Positions 7,627 to 16,190 of a stretch of DNA of 64,000 bases are shown here, in pieces. This DNA is from PNNG01 sp964577055 (lineage in GTDB: Bacteria; Bacteroidota; Bacteroidia; UBA7662). The first letter of the stretch is position 1; the number at the start of each line of letters is the position of its first letter. The position numbers and the translations under genes are program-made. Where the stretch lies: the NCBI GenBank assembly GCA_964577055.1, contig CAZNWC010000004.1, forward strand, positions 1 to 64,000, given 5' to 3'. The notes below the pieces were generated by a model. That model saw nothing but the letters and a program-made list of their open reading frames with translations, did no database searches and was not told where the DNA came from.

Positions 7627-9573
7627 ATGCGTGTCCTTGTATTGTTTGTATTGCTTTGTTTCACAAGCCTGCTGCGGGCACAAAGTCCCCTGCATCATGT
7701 TGGCTGCAAGCACCTCTCTGAAGAGGAGGCTACTGCACATTGGCGGCAACAAGTGAGTGCCGATTTTATGCCGGTGCGCATCCAAAGCCAAGAGTTGCGG
7801 ATCACCCTCAATCCTGACCAACGTTACATCGCCGGCGAAGTAGCGTACGTACTCAGCCTCTCCTCTTTTAAGCAAGAGCTGGCGGTTGATTTAGATGCAG
7901 CCTTGCAGGTTGATTCGGTATGGTCGCCAACAGGCACCATCGGATTTCGGCAAGATGCCCTGCAATTGTGGCTCAATCGCGGTCCGGAAGGCTGGCAAGC
8001 CGATAGCATCTACCGCTTCACCATCCGCTATGCAGGGGTACCGCCCCTGAACCCCAATGGTTTTGGGTCGTTTATGACGGCCAAGCATGGTCCCGACAGC
8101 GTGCCTGTATTGTGGACACTTTCGCAGCCATATGGCTGTCGCGATTGGTGGCCTGCCTTTCAACCCCTAGGCATTCGCGCCGATACCACCCGCCTGGTGG
8201 CGAACATTCCGCTGGGGATGCGGGTGGGCGGACCAGGATTGCTTCAACGCATCGACACCCTAGCCAATCGGGTGGTGTATCATTGGGAGCATGCTTATTC
8301 TATGCCGCCCTACCTGCTGGGCCTGGCGGTGAGCGAATACGAAGTGCTCGAACAGCGAATTCCGATTGCCGGCAGCAATGATACCGTTTATGTGCTCGAT
8401 TATGTATACAAAGAGGACACCACCTTTGCCTTTCCGCGTTTGCGCGAGCTTTTTCCTCCCATGATGCAGCGCTTCAGCGATTTGTTTGGAACCTACCCTT
8501 ACCTGCGCGAGAAGTATGGCCACATGCAAATCAGCATCTTTTCGGGAGGCATGGAGCACAGCACCATGAGCAGCATGGGCAGCTGGGACTACAGCCTCAT
8601 GGTGCATGAATTGGCCCACCAATGGTTTGGAAATATGGTCACCTGTGCCAGCTGGCGCGACATTTGGGTAAACGAAGGATTCGCCACCTGGATGGTAAGT
8701 TTGTGCCTCGAAGACCTGCTCGATAACGGTTTCTGGTGGCCCGGCTGGAAACGGTTGACACGCGAATCGGCTTGGCGAGTACCGGAGGGAAGCATTTTTG
8801 TGAGGGATACGGCCTTGACCACGACCATTTTTTTTCAGCGACTCACCTACCACAAAGCCAGTTTTGTGCTGCACGCTTTGCGGTATCAATTGGGCGATTC
8901 GGCGGTATTTGCTGGATTGCGGAATTATTTGAATGACCCGGCTTTGCAATGGGCTTTTGCCACCACCGAGCACATTCGCTACCACTTGGAGCAAGCCAGC
9001 GGAAAAGATTTGCGGAATTATTTCGATCGTTACATCTACGGGGAGGGCTACCCGCGCTACCTCTTGCGCTGGACGCAAGATAACGGACAGCTGTTCTTAC
9101 ACGTTCAGCAGCAGCAGCCTAACCCCCAGCTATTTCCATTTCAACTCGATTTACCAGTGCGTGTGTACATGGCTGGTGACAGTATTGACTTGCGTTTGCC
9201 CTTTGCAGGCGAACAGCAGACGTATCGATTTGACCTGGCAAGTGCGGTAGACAGCCTGGTTGTAGACCCCGACATCAACCTCCTGATGTTACCGGCCGTT
9301 GTGCAGCGCCAGTCAACCGCGCTTGGTACCGACTTCAAAGTGCTCATCAGTGAAGATAGATGGCAATTCGAGTTGCCGCTAAATGCATCGGCCAACGAAC
9401 TGTTGCGGCTTTTTGATGTGCAAGGGCGTTTGTTATGGGAGTATCGGCCAGCAGCCAACGAACGCAGCATCGTCTTGCCTTGGCAGGCAGCTTGGAACCC
9501 CGGAATGTATGTGCTCCTCTGGCAAAGTGAAAACGAACGACAGGTACAGAAGATATCGCGTCTAAACCGGTAA
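7627..9573 (+). CDS. Secreted M1-family metallo-aminopeptidase with T9SS sorting domain
   Basis: Zinc aminopeptidase (gluzincin) predicted to be exported and attached to or released from the cell surface; 648 residues. A signal peptide covers about residues 1-18 (VLVLFVLLCFTSLLRAQ). The exopeptidase motif appears as GGMEH, the form common in Bacteroidota M1 enzymes in place of GAMEN; the zinc site is HELAHQWFGN starting at His327, with the third ligand Glu in WVNEGFATW. The last ~80 residues form a beta-rich domain with LLRLFDVQGRLLWEY and PGMYVLLW, typical of the T9SS type A sorting domain. The start at 7627 is chosen because it opens the signal peptide; the frame is open 21 codons further upstream. 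Confidence 0.92.
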   Translation: MRVLVLFVLLCFTSLLRAQSPLHHVGCKHLSEEEATAHWRQQVSADFMPVRIQSQELRITLNPDQRYIAGEVAYVLSLSSFKQELAVDLDAALQVDSVWSPTGTIGFRQDALQLWLNRGPEGWQADSIYRFTIRYAGVPPLNPNGFGSFMTAKHGPDSVPVLWTLSQPYGCRDWWPAFQPLGIRADTTRLVANIPLGMRVGGPGLLQRIDTLANRVVYHWEHAYSMPPYLLGLAVSEYEVLEQRIPIAGSNDTVYVLDYVYKEDTTFAFPRLRELFPPMMQRFSDLFGTYPYLREKYGHMQISIFSGGMEHSTMSSMGSWDYSLMVHELAHQWFGNMVTCASWRDIWVNEGFATWMVSLCLEDLLDNGFWWPGWKRLTRESAWRVPEGSIFVRDTALTTTIFFQRLTYHKASFVLHALRYQLGDSAVFAGLRNYLNDPALQWAFATTEHIRYHLEQASGKDLRNYFDRYIYGEGYPRYLLRWTQDNGQLFLHVQQQQPNPQLFPFQLDLPVRVYMAGDSIDLRLPFAGEQQTYRFDLASAVDSLVVDPDINLLMLPAVVQRQSTALGTDFKVLISEDRWQFELPLNASANELLRLFDVQGRLLWEYRPAANERSIVLPWQAAWNPGMYVLLWQSENERQVQKISRLNR

Positions 9574-9578
9574 TTTTG
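9571..9578 (+). promoter_or_regulatory. -7 promoter box of the DUF6544-like gene
   Basis: TAATTTTG, exact consensus, overlapping the stop codon of the aminopeptidase gene and four bases before the next ATG. Confidence 0.5.
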
Positions 9579-9582
9579 CCAC

Positions 9583-10392
9583 ATGAAACGCCTGCTCCTT
9601 TTGCTAGTTGCTGCTTTGGCAGCTTGTAGTACGCCCGAACAAATGTATGTGGAAGAAAAAGCGGCATTTCAAAGCGAACGTACGCCGGTTGTTCTGGCAC
9701 GATTCGATTCAGCAGGTATGGCAAGTTTACCACCACTATGGCAGCAATACCTTCGTGTAACGGGTTTCGAAAACCAACCCATCCACCATGGTGCTACGAT
9801 TGTTTGGGAACAAAGCTATTTGAAATTGGGGATGAACCGCGAATGGGGTGAGCTCAAAACGGAGCAGTACAACCACGTGCAGCCCTTGGCCCGCAGCAGC
9901 TGGATGCAGTTCCAAAGCATGCCGCTATCGGGTCGCGACCTATACCGCAATGGCTATGGCGAAATGAATGGCAAGCTTTTTAACCGCATTCGCCTCATCC
10001 ATGCCAACAACAAGGCAGTAGCCCAGTCGGCCCTCATTACAGTGTTTTCAGAAATGATGTTGGTTCCTAGTTCCCTTTTTCATCCGGCTGTAAAATGGGA
10101 GCAAATCGATGAAAAGGTGGTTGAAGGCACCCTTTCCGATGGCGGCTTCACGGTAAAAGGCCGCTTCTATTTCGATGAAGAGGGTCTGTGCCGCAAGTTC
10201 GAAAGCTTCGACCGCTTCTACGATGCTGGCAAAGGCGTATACCAAAAACAGCCTTTTTATGTGTTTGTTGACAGCTACAAAGGGCAAAACAGCCTCCGTT
10301 TACCATACGCTGTACGTGCCTTGTGGCAGCTGCCCGAGGAAGGCGCTTTTGAATACTACAGGGGGAAGGTGGGACATATCACTTTTGATTGA
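9583..10392 (+). CDS. DUF6544-like lipoprotein
   Basis: 269 residues with a lipobox (LLLVAALAACS), so probably anchored in a membrane facing the periplasm or the surface. The body resembles the DUF6544/DUF6920 family: an early PPLWQQYLRVTGFEN segment, a central GRDLYRNGYGEMNGKLFNRI stretch, and a later FSEMMLVPSSLFHPAVKWEQID region. Function is unknown. It follows the M1 aminopeptidase by only nine bases but has its own consensus -7 box over that gene's stop codon, so it may be read both independently and as a second gene. Confidence 0.7.
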   Translation: MKRLLLLLVAALAACSTPEQMYVEEKAAFQSERTPVVLARFDSAGMASLPPLWQQYLRVTGFENQPIHHGATIVWEQSYLKLGMNREWGELKTEQYNHVQPLARSSWMQFQSMPLSGRDLYRNGYGEMNGKLFNRIRLIHANNKAVAQSALITVFSEMMLVPSSLFHPAVKWEQIDEKVVEGTLSDGGFTVKGRFYFDEEGLCRKFESFDRFYDAGKGVYQKQPFYVFVDSYKGQNSLRLPYAVRALWQLPEEGAFEYYRGKVGHITFD

Positions 10393-10464
10393 TTTGAAAT
10401 AAGGGCCAGAAATTCCTAAGCGCACCTTATCAATGAGCGCATCAGGTGTTTGTCGGCCTTTTAG

Positions 10465-10472
10465 TATATTTG
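10465..10472 (+). promoter_or_regulatory. -7 promoter box of the toxin-antitoxin operon
   Basis: TATATTTG, exact consensus, 22 bases before the antitoxin ATG. Confidence 0.6.
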
Positions 10473-10494
10473 ATAGCATAAAAACTTGGCGCCC

Positions 10495-10737
10495 ATGAAA
10501 ACGGTGAAGACATTGAAAAGCGGATTGATTCAAAAAATCAACGCAATTCAAGACAAAGAGTTTCTTGTGGTTCTTGATGAGCTAGTTGCTTCAAACGGAC
10601 TGCAAAAGTCAAATGCCGATTTGACGCCTGAGCAACGAATCATGCTGGAAATGAGCCTTCAAGATATTCATGAAGGAAAAACCATTACGCAAGAAGCCTT
10701 GATGCAAAGGAACTTGGAATGGCTCAGCGGCAAGTAA
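10495..10737 (+). CDS. Putative antitoxin of a ParE/RelE-type module
   Basis: 80 residues, no membrane segment, highly charged. The C-terminal half contains LTPEQRIMLEMSLQDIHEGKTI followed by QEALMQRNLEWLSGK, a layout seen in many Bacteroidota antitoxins paired with ParE/RelE toxins. It would neutralise the downstream toxin and probably repress its own promoter. A TTG three codons upstream is possible, but the ATG at 10495 is a better start. The toxin gene starts inside its last codons (19-base overlap), consistent with coupled translation. Confidence 0.75.
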   Translation: MKTVKTLKSGLIQKINAIQDKEFLVVLDELVASNGLQKSNADLTPEQRIMLEMSLQDIHEGKTITQEALMQRNLEWLSGK

Positions 10738-11033
10738 TTTGGTCGAAAACGGCCGACAAACAACTAAGCGCTGTTTTGGAATATTGGGTTAATCGAAATA
10801 AGTCCAATGTATTTGCGAAACGATTGCTAGAGCTGGTAGCACAGAAAACCGCTTTGATTGCAGAAAAGCCACTTTTGTTTAAGTTAACAGCATTCTCAGA
10901 TATGCGAATGGCCGCATTAGGTCACTTTTCTATTTATTACTTGGTCGCTGAAGATGGCATAATCGTTACGGCCTTTTGGGATAATCGACAAGACCCAAAG
11001 CGATTGCTAGAACTCTTGCGTTTTGTTGAATAG
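10719..11033 (+). CDS. ParE/RelE-superfamily toxin
   Basis: 104 residues. Features of the family are the opening VIWSKTADKQLSAVLEYW, a central basic helix, and the closing beta strands IIVTAFWDNRQDPKRLLELL. RelE-like members cleave mRNA on the ribosome and ParE-like members poison gyrase; the sequence does not let me decide, although the DNRQDP ending is frequent in ParE-like plasmid-stabilisation proteins. Overlaps the antitoxin gene by 19 bases and is convergent with nadB eight bases downstream. Confidence 0.82.
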   Translation: MAQRQVIWSKTADKQLSAVLEYWVNRNKSNVFAKRLLELVAQKTALIAEKPLLFKLTAFSDMRMAALGHFSIYYLVAEDGIIVTAFWDNRQDPKRLLELLRFVE

Positions 11034-11041
11034 CGCATTCA

Positions 11042-12634
11042 TCAAATCACCGTCTCCAAAAAGGGAACTTGATTGCCCGGATGGTCGGTGGTATAGTGCA
11101 GCCCCCTGCTTTCGGTCCGCTGCCTTGCCGATTTGATGATGCAGTAAGCCACTTTGAGGATGTTGCGCTGTTCAAGAAGTGGCACCGACAGCTTGCTTTT
11201 GGCATACAGCCATTCGGTTTCCTGATGCAGGATGTGCAGGCGGTTCCAAGCACGTTCCAAACGCAAATCGTTGCGCACAATGCCCACATACGCACTCATG
11301 ATGGCCTGGGTTTCGCGGAGGTTTTGACTGATGAGGATTTGCTCGTCGGGCACCGAAGTGCCCTCGTCGTTCCAGGCTGGAATATCGTTGCGGAATGCAA
11401 TCTGCTGCCAGCGACTTTCTACATCACGGAAAATGCGGTCGGCAAATACCACCGCTTCCAAGAGCGAGTTTGAAGCCAATCGATTGGCCCCATGTAAGCC
11501 GGTACTGGCACATTCGCCGCAAGCATACAGGTTTTGGATGCTGGTACGACCTTGATCATCGACTTTGATGCCACCTACCAGGTAGTGCATGGCAGGCACC
11601 ACAGGCACCGGTTCCTTGGCCATGTCGATGCCGATGCTCAGGCATTTTTGGTAGATGTTCGGAAAATGCGATAGCATGGTCGCTTTCGGAATATGGGTAG
11701 CGTCGAGCAGCACATAATCGGCACCCGATTTTTTGAGCTCGCTGTCAATGGCCCGGGCTACAATATCACGCGGGGCGAGCGATTTGCGCTTGTCGTATTT
11801 GTCCATAAAGGCCTGCCCATGGATGTCTTTGAGCACCCCACCATAGCCGCGCACCGCTTCCGAAATGAGAAAGGCAGGATGTTCGCCAGGGTTGTACAAA
11901 GCCGTAGGGTGAAACTGAATGAACTCCATGTTTTCGAGCTTGGCCTTGGCCCGGTAGGCCATGGCAATGCCGTCTCCTGTGGCAATGAGCGGGTTGGTAG
12001 TGGTGCTGTACACTTGTCCAGCCCCGCCTGTGGCCAAAACCACCACGCGACCAAGAATGGTCTCAATTGCTTTGCTAGTCGTGTTGAGTGCGTAGATGCC
12101 ATAGCAGCTGATATCGCTTCGTTTTTTGGTCACCTCTTCACCCAAATGGTGCTGGGTGATGAGGTCCACGGCAAATTTATGGCTGTATAATGTAATGTTG
12201 GGATGCTCGTATACCTGGCTGAGCAGGGTGCGTTCAATTTCGAAACCGGTCATGTCTTTGTGGTGCAATACCCGGCCCACACTGTGGCCGCCTTCTCGAG
12301 CCAAATCGTAGCCACCATGTTCGTTGCGGTCGAACTGTGCGCCCATGTCAATGATTTCCTGGATGCGGGCTGGACCTTCTTGCACCACCATTTCTACAAT
12401 GCGTAGTTTGCAAGCACCGTCACCGGCATCGAGGGTATCGGCCACGTGTTTGTCGAAGCTGTCGCGCAACAGATCGGTAACTACGGCCACCCCTCCTTGG
12501 GCGTATTTGGTGTTCGATTCGTCCTCATCGCTTTTGGTGATGATACACACCTTGCCCAAGCGGGCTGCCTTTAAACCAAAACTCAGTCCGGCTATGCCCG
12601 AGCCTACCACAATAAAATCAAACTGTTCCTCCAT
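11042..12634 (-). CDS. nadB: L-aspartate oxidase
   Basis: Flavoprotein that oxidises L-aspartate to iminoaspartate, the first step of de novo NAD synthesis; 530 residues, as expected. The FAD-binding Rossmann motif is VVGSGIAGLSFGLKAA at the N terminus, followed by the family hallmarks NTKYAQGGVAVV, EGGHSVGRVLHHKDMTG, MEFIQFHPTALY and, near the C-terminal part of the FAD domain, ACGECASTGLHGANRLASNSLLEA. The partners nadA and nadC are not in the window. Convergent with the toxin gene, with almost no intergenic space and no hairpin between. Confidence 0.96.
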   Translation of the reverse strand: MEEQFDFIVVGSGIAGLSFGLKAARLGKVCIITKSDEDESNTKYAQGGVAVVTDLLRDSFDKHVADTLDAGDGACKLRIVEMVVQEGPARIQEIIDMGAQFDRNEHGGYDLAREGGHSVGRVLHHKDMTGFEIERTLLSQVYEHPNITLYSHKFAVDLITQHHLGEEVTKKRSDISCYGIYALNTTSKAIETILGRVVVLATGGAGQVYSTTTNPLIATGDGIAMAYRAKAKLENMEFIQFHPTALYNPGEHPAFLISEAVRGYGGVLKDIHGQAFMDKYDKRKSLAPRDIVARAIDSELKKSGADYVLLDATHIPKATMLSHFPNIYQKCLSIGIDMAKEPVPVVPAMHYLVGGIKVDDQGRTSIQNLYACGECASTGLHGANRLASNSLLEAVVFADRIFRDVESRWQQIAFRNDIPAWNDEGTSVPDEQILISQNLRETQAIMSAYVGIVRNDLRLERAWNRLHILHQETEWLYAKSKLSVPLLEQRNILKVAYCIIKSARQRTESRGLHYTTDHPGNQVPFLETVI

Positions 12635-12715
12635 GCCAAAAAAAACCCTTTGGGGAGAACAAAGTTCTGATAATTACGTATATTCGTTTCTTGAATTTGT
12701 AAAAATCACACCAAG

Positions 12716-12901
12716 ATGAAAAAGATTTTAATGACCCTCCTGCTTGTTTCGGCCGTGTCTGTGATAAGCTACGCTGGTATAGGCGATAAAAAGAAGAAGA
12801 AAAAAGAAGCTACCAAAACCGAGCAAACTGAAGAAAAAAAGTCTTGCAGTCCGGCTGAAGGTGAAGGCAAATCATGCTGCAGCAAGAAGAAAGACGCTTA
12901 A
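12716..12901 (+). CDS. Small exported Lys- and Cys-rich protein
   Basis: 61 residues: a clear signal peptide (LMTLLLVSAVSVISYA), a lysine run, an acidic/Thr linker, then two cysteine clusters, K-S-C-S and K-S-C-C-S, in the last 20 residues. The three cysteines could bind a metal or form disulfides; no family is recognised. It stands alone, with a strong terminator 27 bases downstream and divergent from nadB. A TGAATTTG segment 16 bases before the ATG is a one-mismatch promoter box. Confidence 0.65.
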   Translation: MKKILMTLLLVSAVSVISYAGIGDKKKKKKEATKTEQTEEKKSCSPAEGEGKSCCSKKKDA

Positions 12902-12927
12902 GCACGGCATTTCAGCATAAAAACAGA

Positions 12928-12957
12928 AGCCCCAAAATGGGGCTTTTTGTTTTTTTC
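12928..12957 (+). terminator. Terminator after the Lys/Cys-rich protein
   Basis: AGCCCC/GGGGCT stem with an AAAAT loop, followed by TTTTTG and a longer T run. Confidence 0.88.
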
Positions 12958-13008
12958 TACATCCATGTGAACTTGTCAGTCTCGAAGTGTCTCTCAAAGA
13001 GAGGACAA

Positions 13009-13653
13009 TCACTTCTTCTCGCCAAAGGCCAAATCGCCCGCATCGCCTAAACCTGGTACGATGTACGCTTTGGCCGTGAGTTCCGCATCTACAGCAGCGG
13101 CATAAATATTCACCCCGGGAATGTGCTTTTTCACATGGGCAATCCCCGCTTCGCTGCCAATGGCTGTCACCACAAAAATCTGCGCGGGTTGTCCGTATTG
13201 CAACAAAGCCTTATAACTCAGCACCAGACTGGTTCCGGTGGCAACCATGGGGTCGGCCAATATGAGTGTGCGCCCTTCAAGTGGTGGACAAGAGGCATAT
13301 TCGACCTTCACTTCAAACGAATGATCGCGGTGGTGGTAGCGGTATGCCGAGATAAATGCGTTGTCGGCCCGGTCGAAATAATTCAAAATACCTTGGTGAA
13401 GGGGCAATCCGGCGCGCAAGATGGTGGCAACCACGGGTTCGTCGGCAGGAAGTTGCATGTGCGCAATTCCTAGTGGGGTGGTAATGGCCTGCGAGCGATA
13501 CGCCAGCTCCTTGCTGATTTCGTAAGCACAAATTTCGCCCAAGCGTTCCATGTTGCGGCGGAAGCGCATGCGGTCGGCCTGTTGTTTTACGTCGCGCATT
13601 TCTGATACGAAACGGTTGACCAATGAATTTTTGAGACTGAGGTTAACCAGCAT
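13009..13653 (-). CDS. upp: Uracil phosphoribosyltransferase
   Basis: Salvages uracil with PRPP to UMP in the cytoplasm. 214 residues. The PRPP-binding loop is LILADPMVATGTSLV, and the uracil-binding C-terminal segment ends IVPGLGDAGDLAFGEKK, both diagnostic. The start codon lies inside the end of the upstream acyltransferase gene (11-base overlap), so upp is the third gene of an operon with that gene and the polysaccharide deacetylase. Confidence 0.96.
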   Translation of the reverse strand: MLVNLSLKNSLVNRFVSEMRDVKQQADRMRFRRNMERLGEICAYEISKELAYRSQAITTPLGIAHMQLPADEPVVATILRAGLPLHQGILNYFDRADNAFISAYRYHHRDHSFEVKVEYASCPPLEGRTLILADPMVATGTSLVLSYKALLQYGQPAQIFVVTAIGSEAGIAHVKKHIPGVNIYAAAVDAELTAKAYIVPGLGDAGDLAFGEKK

Positions 13654-14557
13654 GGAACAAACGGTTTAGCGGAAAAGGTAAACGGTTGCGTGTCAACCGC
13701 ACATAAAGATACGGTTTTGCCCCAAATCCTGCGTAAAACCGTTGTAATCCCGGTATCATTGATCCCTCGAAATCGAATTCAAGCCCGCTGCCTGCATAAC
13801 TTTCGAGTACATGCGCAATCAGGTGGTGCATGGCTTGCATTGTCTTGCCTTGGGCATTGCTTACGGCCCACTGATAAAGCAAACGGTTGCCACTGTGCAA
13901 AATGAAACAGCCTGCTACTATTTTGCCCTCATGTCGGGCGGTGAACAGCTGCCCACGTTTTTTGATGCTGATCCAGGTAATAAGCCGTTCAACCACCTGC
14001 AATTCCTTTGGTTTGAGTCCGCTGATGCCCGGCATCTCGGCCATGAATAGTGCCGAAAAGCCTTGAAGGTCTTCGTCTGCCGCCAACTGTATGTCCAGCT
14101 TTTTTTTAAGAATGCGCCTGTGGTGACTGCTAAAACCTGCATGCATTATGTGAGTAGGGGCCTCCAGCGGCATTCTGTAACTTACCCTTTCTTCCACAGC
14201 CCACCCGCTCGGCACCCGCTCGGGTACGGGCACATCGAGCTGCAGCGCAATGCGGTGCGCGAGTTTTTCTACCGACAACAACAAGCCATACAGGTCAAAT
14301 GGGGCTGCATTACCCTGAGCGATGGGGCGGAAATGTTGCACAAACAGCGGATGTGTAATTTCGCGCATTCCCCATCGTTTGCGCAACCAAATGGGGATGC
14401 GCATTCCGCTGGGACTCTCCATAAAGCCCCACCCAGGGGCCACATCGTCGAGGTAAAGACTGTGCAAATAAATGCAACTGCCTTCCTCCCGAAGAGCTTG
14501 CTGGTCCCAAAGGTGTGCTTCGGATCCGGCCAAGGCGCGGTAAATCCATTCAGACAT
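13643..14557 (-). CDS. GNAT-fold acyltransferase (FemAB/BioF2-like)
   Basis: 304-residue cytoplasmic protein. The C-terminal half has a GNAT-like pattern: GQLFTARHEGKIVAGCFILH, LYQWAVSNAQGK, and FDFEGSMIPGLQRFYAGFGAKP, which resembles the aminoacyl/acyl transferases annotated as BioF2-like or FemAB-related. The donor and acceptor cannot be read. The ATG at 14557 is chosen over an upstream one because it overlaps the deacetylase stop by only eight bases. Lying between a polysaccharide deacetylase and upp, it may modify a sugar or peptide precursor, but this is inference. Confidence 0.65.
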   Translation of the reverse strand: MSEWIYRALAGSEAHLWDQQALREEGSCIYLHSLYLDDVAPGWGFMESPSGMRIPIWLRKRWGMREITHPLFVQHFRPIAQGNAAPFDLYGLLLSVEKLAHRIALQLDVPVPERVPSGWAVEERVSYRMPLEAPTHIMHAGFSSHHRRILKKKLDIQLAADEDLQGFSALFMAEMPGISGLKPKELQVVERLITWISIKKRGQLFTARHEGKIVAGCFILHSGNRLLYQWAVSNAQGKTMQAMHHLIAHVLESYAGSGLEFDFEGSMIPGLQRFYAGFGAKPYLYVRLTRNRLPFPLNRLFHAG

Positions 14558-15878
14558 CTGGATGTGCTTCAGCCAACAATTGTTCGTAAACCGTTCTCCA
14601 GCCTTGCCAAGTTCCTTGGTCACTGAGGGAACTGTTGTGCCACAAACTTACAAAAGTGCCTTCAACGGCCTTGACTTCCAAAATCAATGCCTTGATGCGT
14701 GCAATGGCCTCTTCAGGCGAAAGCCCGAGGTATTGCTGCAAGGTTACGTCCATCACGCAAGTGGGGTAAATCCACAAGGCCGTGGGACTTTCGGTGTCAA
14801 GGTCATAAAAGGGATGGATACTGGCTGTACCCGACCGAAATCCGGGTTGCGTAGCGTATGCCATGCTGAAATCGGCGTCAAAATCGCGTTTGATCAGCTG
14901 CTGATAGGTGCCCGGCAACTTTACCTTGAGATAATGCTGGCGGCTCCAAGTTACTGGCCTGTGCAAGATGTCTTCGAGGAGGCCTCGTTCACGGTCGATG
15001 AGCGCGGGTTGTATGTTCGACCGATACGACGGATGCAGTCCAACCCTGAAGTGGTCGGCTGTACTTTTTACCAACTCCCGAAAGGCCTCACGAAAGGGTG
15101 AATGTGCGTTGTCGGGGCCCCCGTAGTCGCCCATCAGAAAAAAATATACTGGATCACCTCCGCAGTTTTGGTGGCATTGCAGCAAATAGGAGTAGGTGTC
15201 AAAGGGATCTTCTTGATGTCCCCGTAAAACGTGCCACCTGTGCTTCAGATCAGACCAATTTGCTTGTTGCATGGCTTGCACCATGCCAAAAAAGGAGCGT
15301 AGCAGGCCTTTTTCTTTGAATGCATAAAGTTGGTCGACGTCTATGGTAGGCACAAAGCGGTATCGGCGGTTGGGCAAAGGCAATTCGGGCCATCGTTTGC
15401 GCAGGTGTACGGCCAGGAGGAGCGCATAATGATCAACCAATGGCTTTTCGAGCAATTGGTGGTCGTGCATAAAGCTGCCTGCGGCCTGAAAGCGGTCGTG
15501 CGCATCGGCCATATAAGGCAAATATTCTTCGTAGCGTGAAACGAGGTAGAAGATAGCTGCAAACGGATCAAAAGGGATATCGTAGCGTTGATGGGTGCGA
15601 AACAAAACAGGCAGTGTATCGAGGTAAGCTGGTGCCAATCGCTGCTCCTTGAGCCCTTTTTCGAACAATAAATCAACCGCTTTGATGCGCAGTCCAGTTT
15701 CATATTTCAAGGGATCGGCGGTGTATATCAAAAGCGGACCTGCATAACCCGCCAGGCGCGACGCATCGGTAAGTAGCGCATATTTCCAGCCCAACAACGT
15801 TCGAAACACCAAATCGATGGTGTAGCGGAGCCGTGGCGTTGCTCGCTCAACAAACACAAGTACTTCGTTGGATTGCAT
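14550..15878 (-). CDS. Polysaccharide deacetylase-family protein
   Basis: 442 residues. The NodB-type deacetylase core starts near residue 190 with the metal-site motif T-I-D-V-D in FVPTIDVDQLYAF, followed by VYFFLMGDYGGPDN and the His motif VGLHPSYRSN; late conserved pieces are FDADFSMAYATQPGFRSGTA and FVSLWHNSSLSD. A conserved N-terminal extension of about 180 residues precedes the catalytic core, as in Bacteroidota homologues. Probably acts on an N-acetylated surface polysaccharide precursor. The ATG at 15878 sits three bases after a TATATTCG box. First gene of the operon with the GNAT protein and upp. Confidence 0.85.
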   Translation of the reverse strand: MQSNEVLVFVERATPRLRYTIDLVFRTLLGWKYALLTDASRLAGYAGPLLIYTADPLKYETGLRIKAVDLLFEKGLKEQRLAPAYLDTLPVLFRTHQRYDIPFDPFAAIFYLVSRYEEYLPYMADAHDRFQAAGSFMHDHQLLEKPLVDHYALLLAVHLRKRWPELPLPNRRYRFVPTIDVDQLYAFKEKGLLRSFFGMVQAMQQANWSDLKHRWHVLRGHQEDPFDTYSYLLQCHQNCGGDPVYFFLMGDYGGPDNAHSPFREAFRELVKSTADHFRVGLHPSYRSNIQPALIDRERGLLEDILHRPVTWSRQHYLKVKLPGTYQQLIKRDFDADFSMAYATQPGFRSGTASIHPFYDLDTESPTALWIYPTCVMDVTLQQYLGLSPEEAIARIKALILEVKAVEGTFVSLWHNSSLSDQGTWQGWRTVYEQLLAEAHPDV

Positions 15879-15881
15879 GTA

Positions 15882-15889
15882 CGAATATA
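15882..15889 (-). promoter_or_regulatory. -7 promoter box of the deacetylase-GNAT-upp operon
   Basis: TATATTCG (TAnnTTCG variant), three bases before the ATG at 15878. Confidence 0.45.
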
Positions 15890-15950
15890 CAGTTTGGCAA
15901 AGCTTGTAGATTGATTTTGCTGGTGACACACGCTTTTGTAGCTGAATTCG

Positions 15951-15958
15951 TTTCTTTG
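15951..15958 (+). promoter_or_regulatory. -7-like box of the small lipoprotein gene at 15962
   Basis: TTTCTTTG, one mismatch to TAnnTTTG, three bases before the ATG. Confidence 0.35.
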
Positions 15959-15961
15959 CGT

Positions 15962-16081
15962 ATGCGTAAATCTATTCTCCTTTTGGCTGTTTTGGCATTG
16001 CTGGGCACTGCCTGTGCCTCCAAGAAAGGCTGTAATTGCCCTTCTTTTTCGCAAGCATCGCAGCAAGCGAAAGGTGTTTAA
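15962..16081 (+). CDS. 39-residue lipoprotein with a CNC motif
   Basis: Tiny exported protein: signal peptide and lipobox (LLAVLALLGTACAS), then KKGCNCPSF and a Ser/Gln-rich tail. After lipidation only about 23 residues remain, with two close cysteines. Short lipoproteins with a Cys-x-Cys-Pro core occur in other Bacteroidota, but no function is known to me. Supported by a -7-like box three bases before the ATG and a clear signal sequence. The ECF sigma factor gene follows 109 bases downstream with its own promoter. Confidence 0.65.
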   Translation: MRKSILLLAVLALLGTACASKKGCNCPSFSQASQQAKGV

Positions 16082-16162
16082 CGAAATTTTACAAATACGG
16101 GAACCTTTTTGCTCGCGTTGTGGTAAGCTTAACGTGCTGTTCGGATTGCGCAAAAGCTTGCT

Positions 16163-16170
16163 TATATTCG
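16163..16170 (+). promoter_or_regulatory. -7 promoter box of the ECF sigma/anti-sigma operon
   Basis: TATATTCG, 20 bases before the ATG at 16191. A primary-sigma-type box; an additional autoregulated ECF promoter was not identified. Confidence 0.4.
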
Positions 16171-16190
16171 CAACGGTCCAATGTGTAAAA

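Noticed and set aside
8260..9078. 272-codon minus-strand frame inside the M1 peptidase gene
   Set aside because: The plus strand carries the zinc motif and all family features here; the other strand is a shadow.
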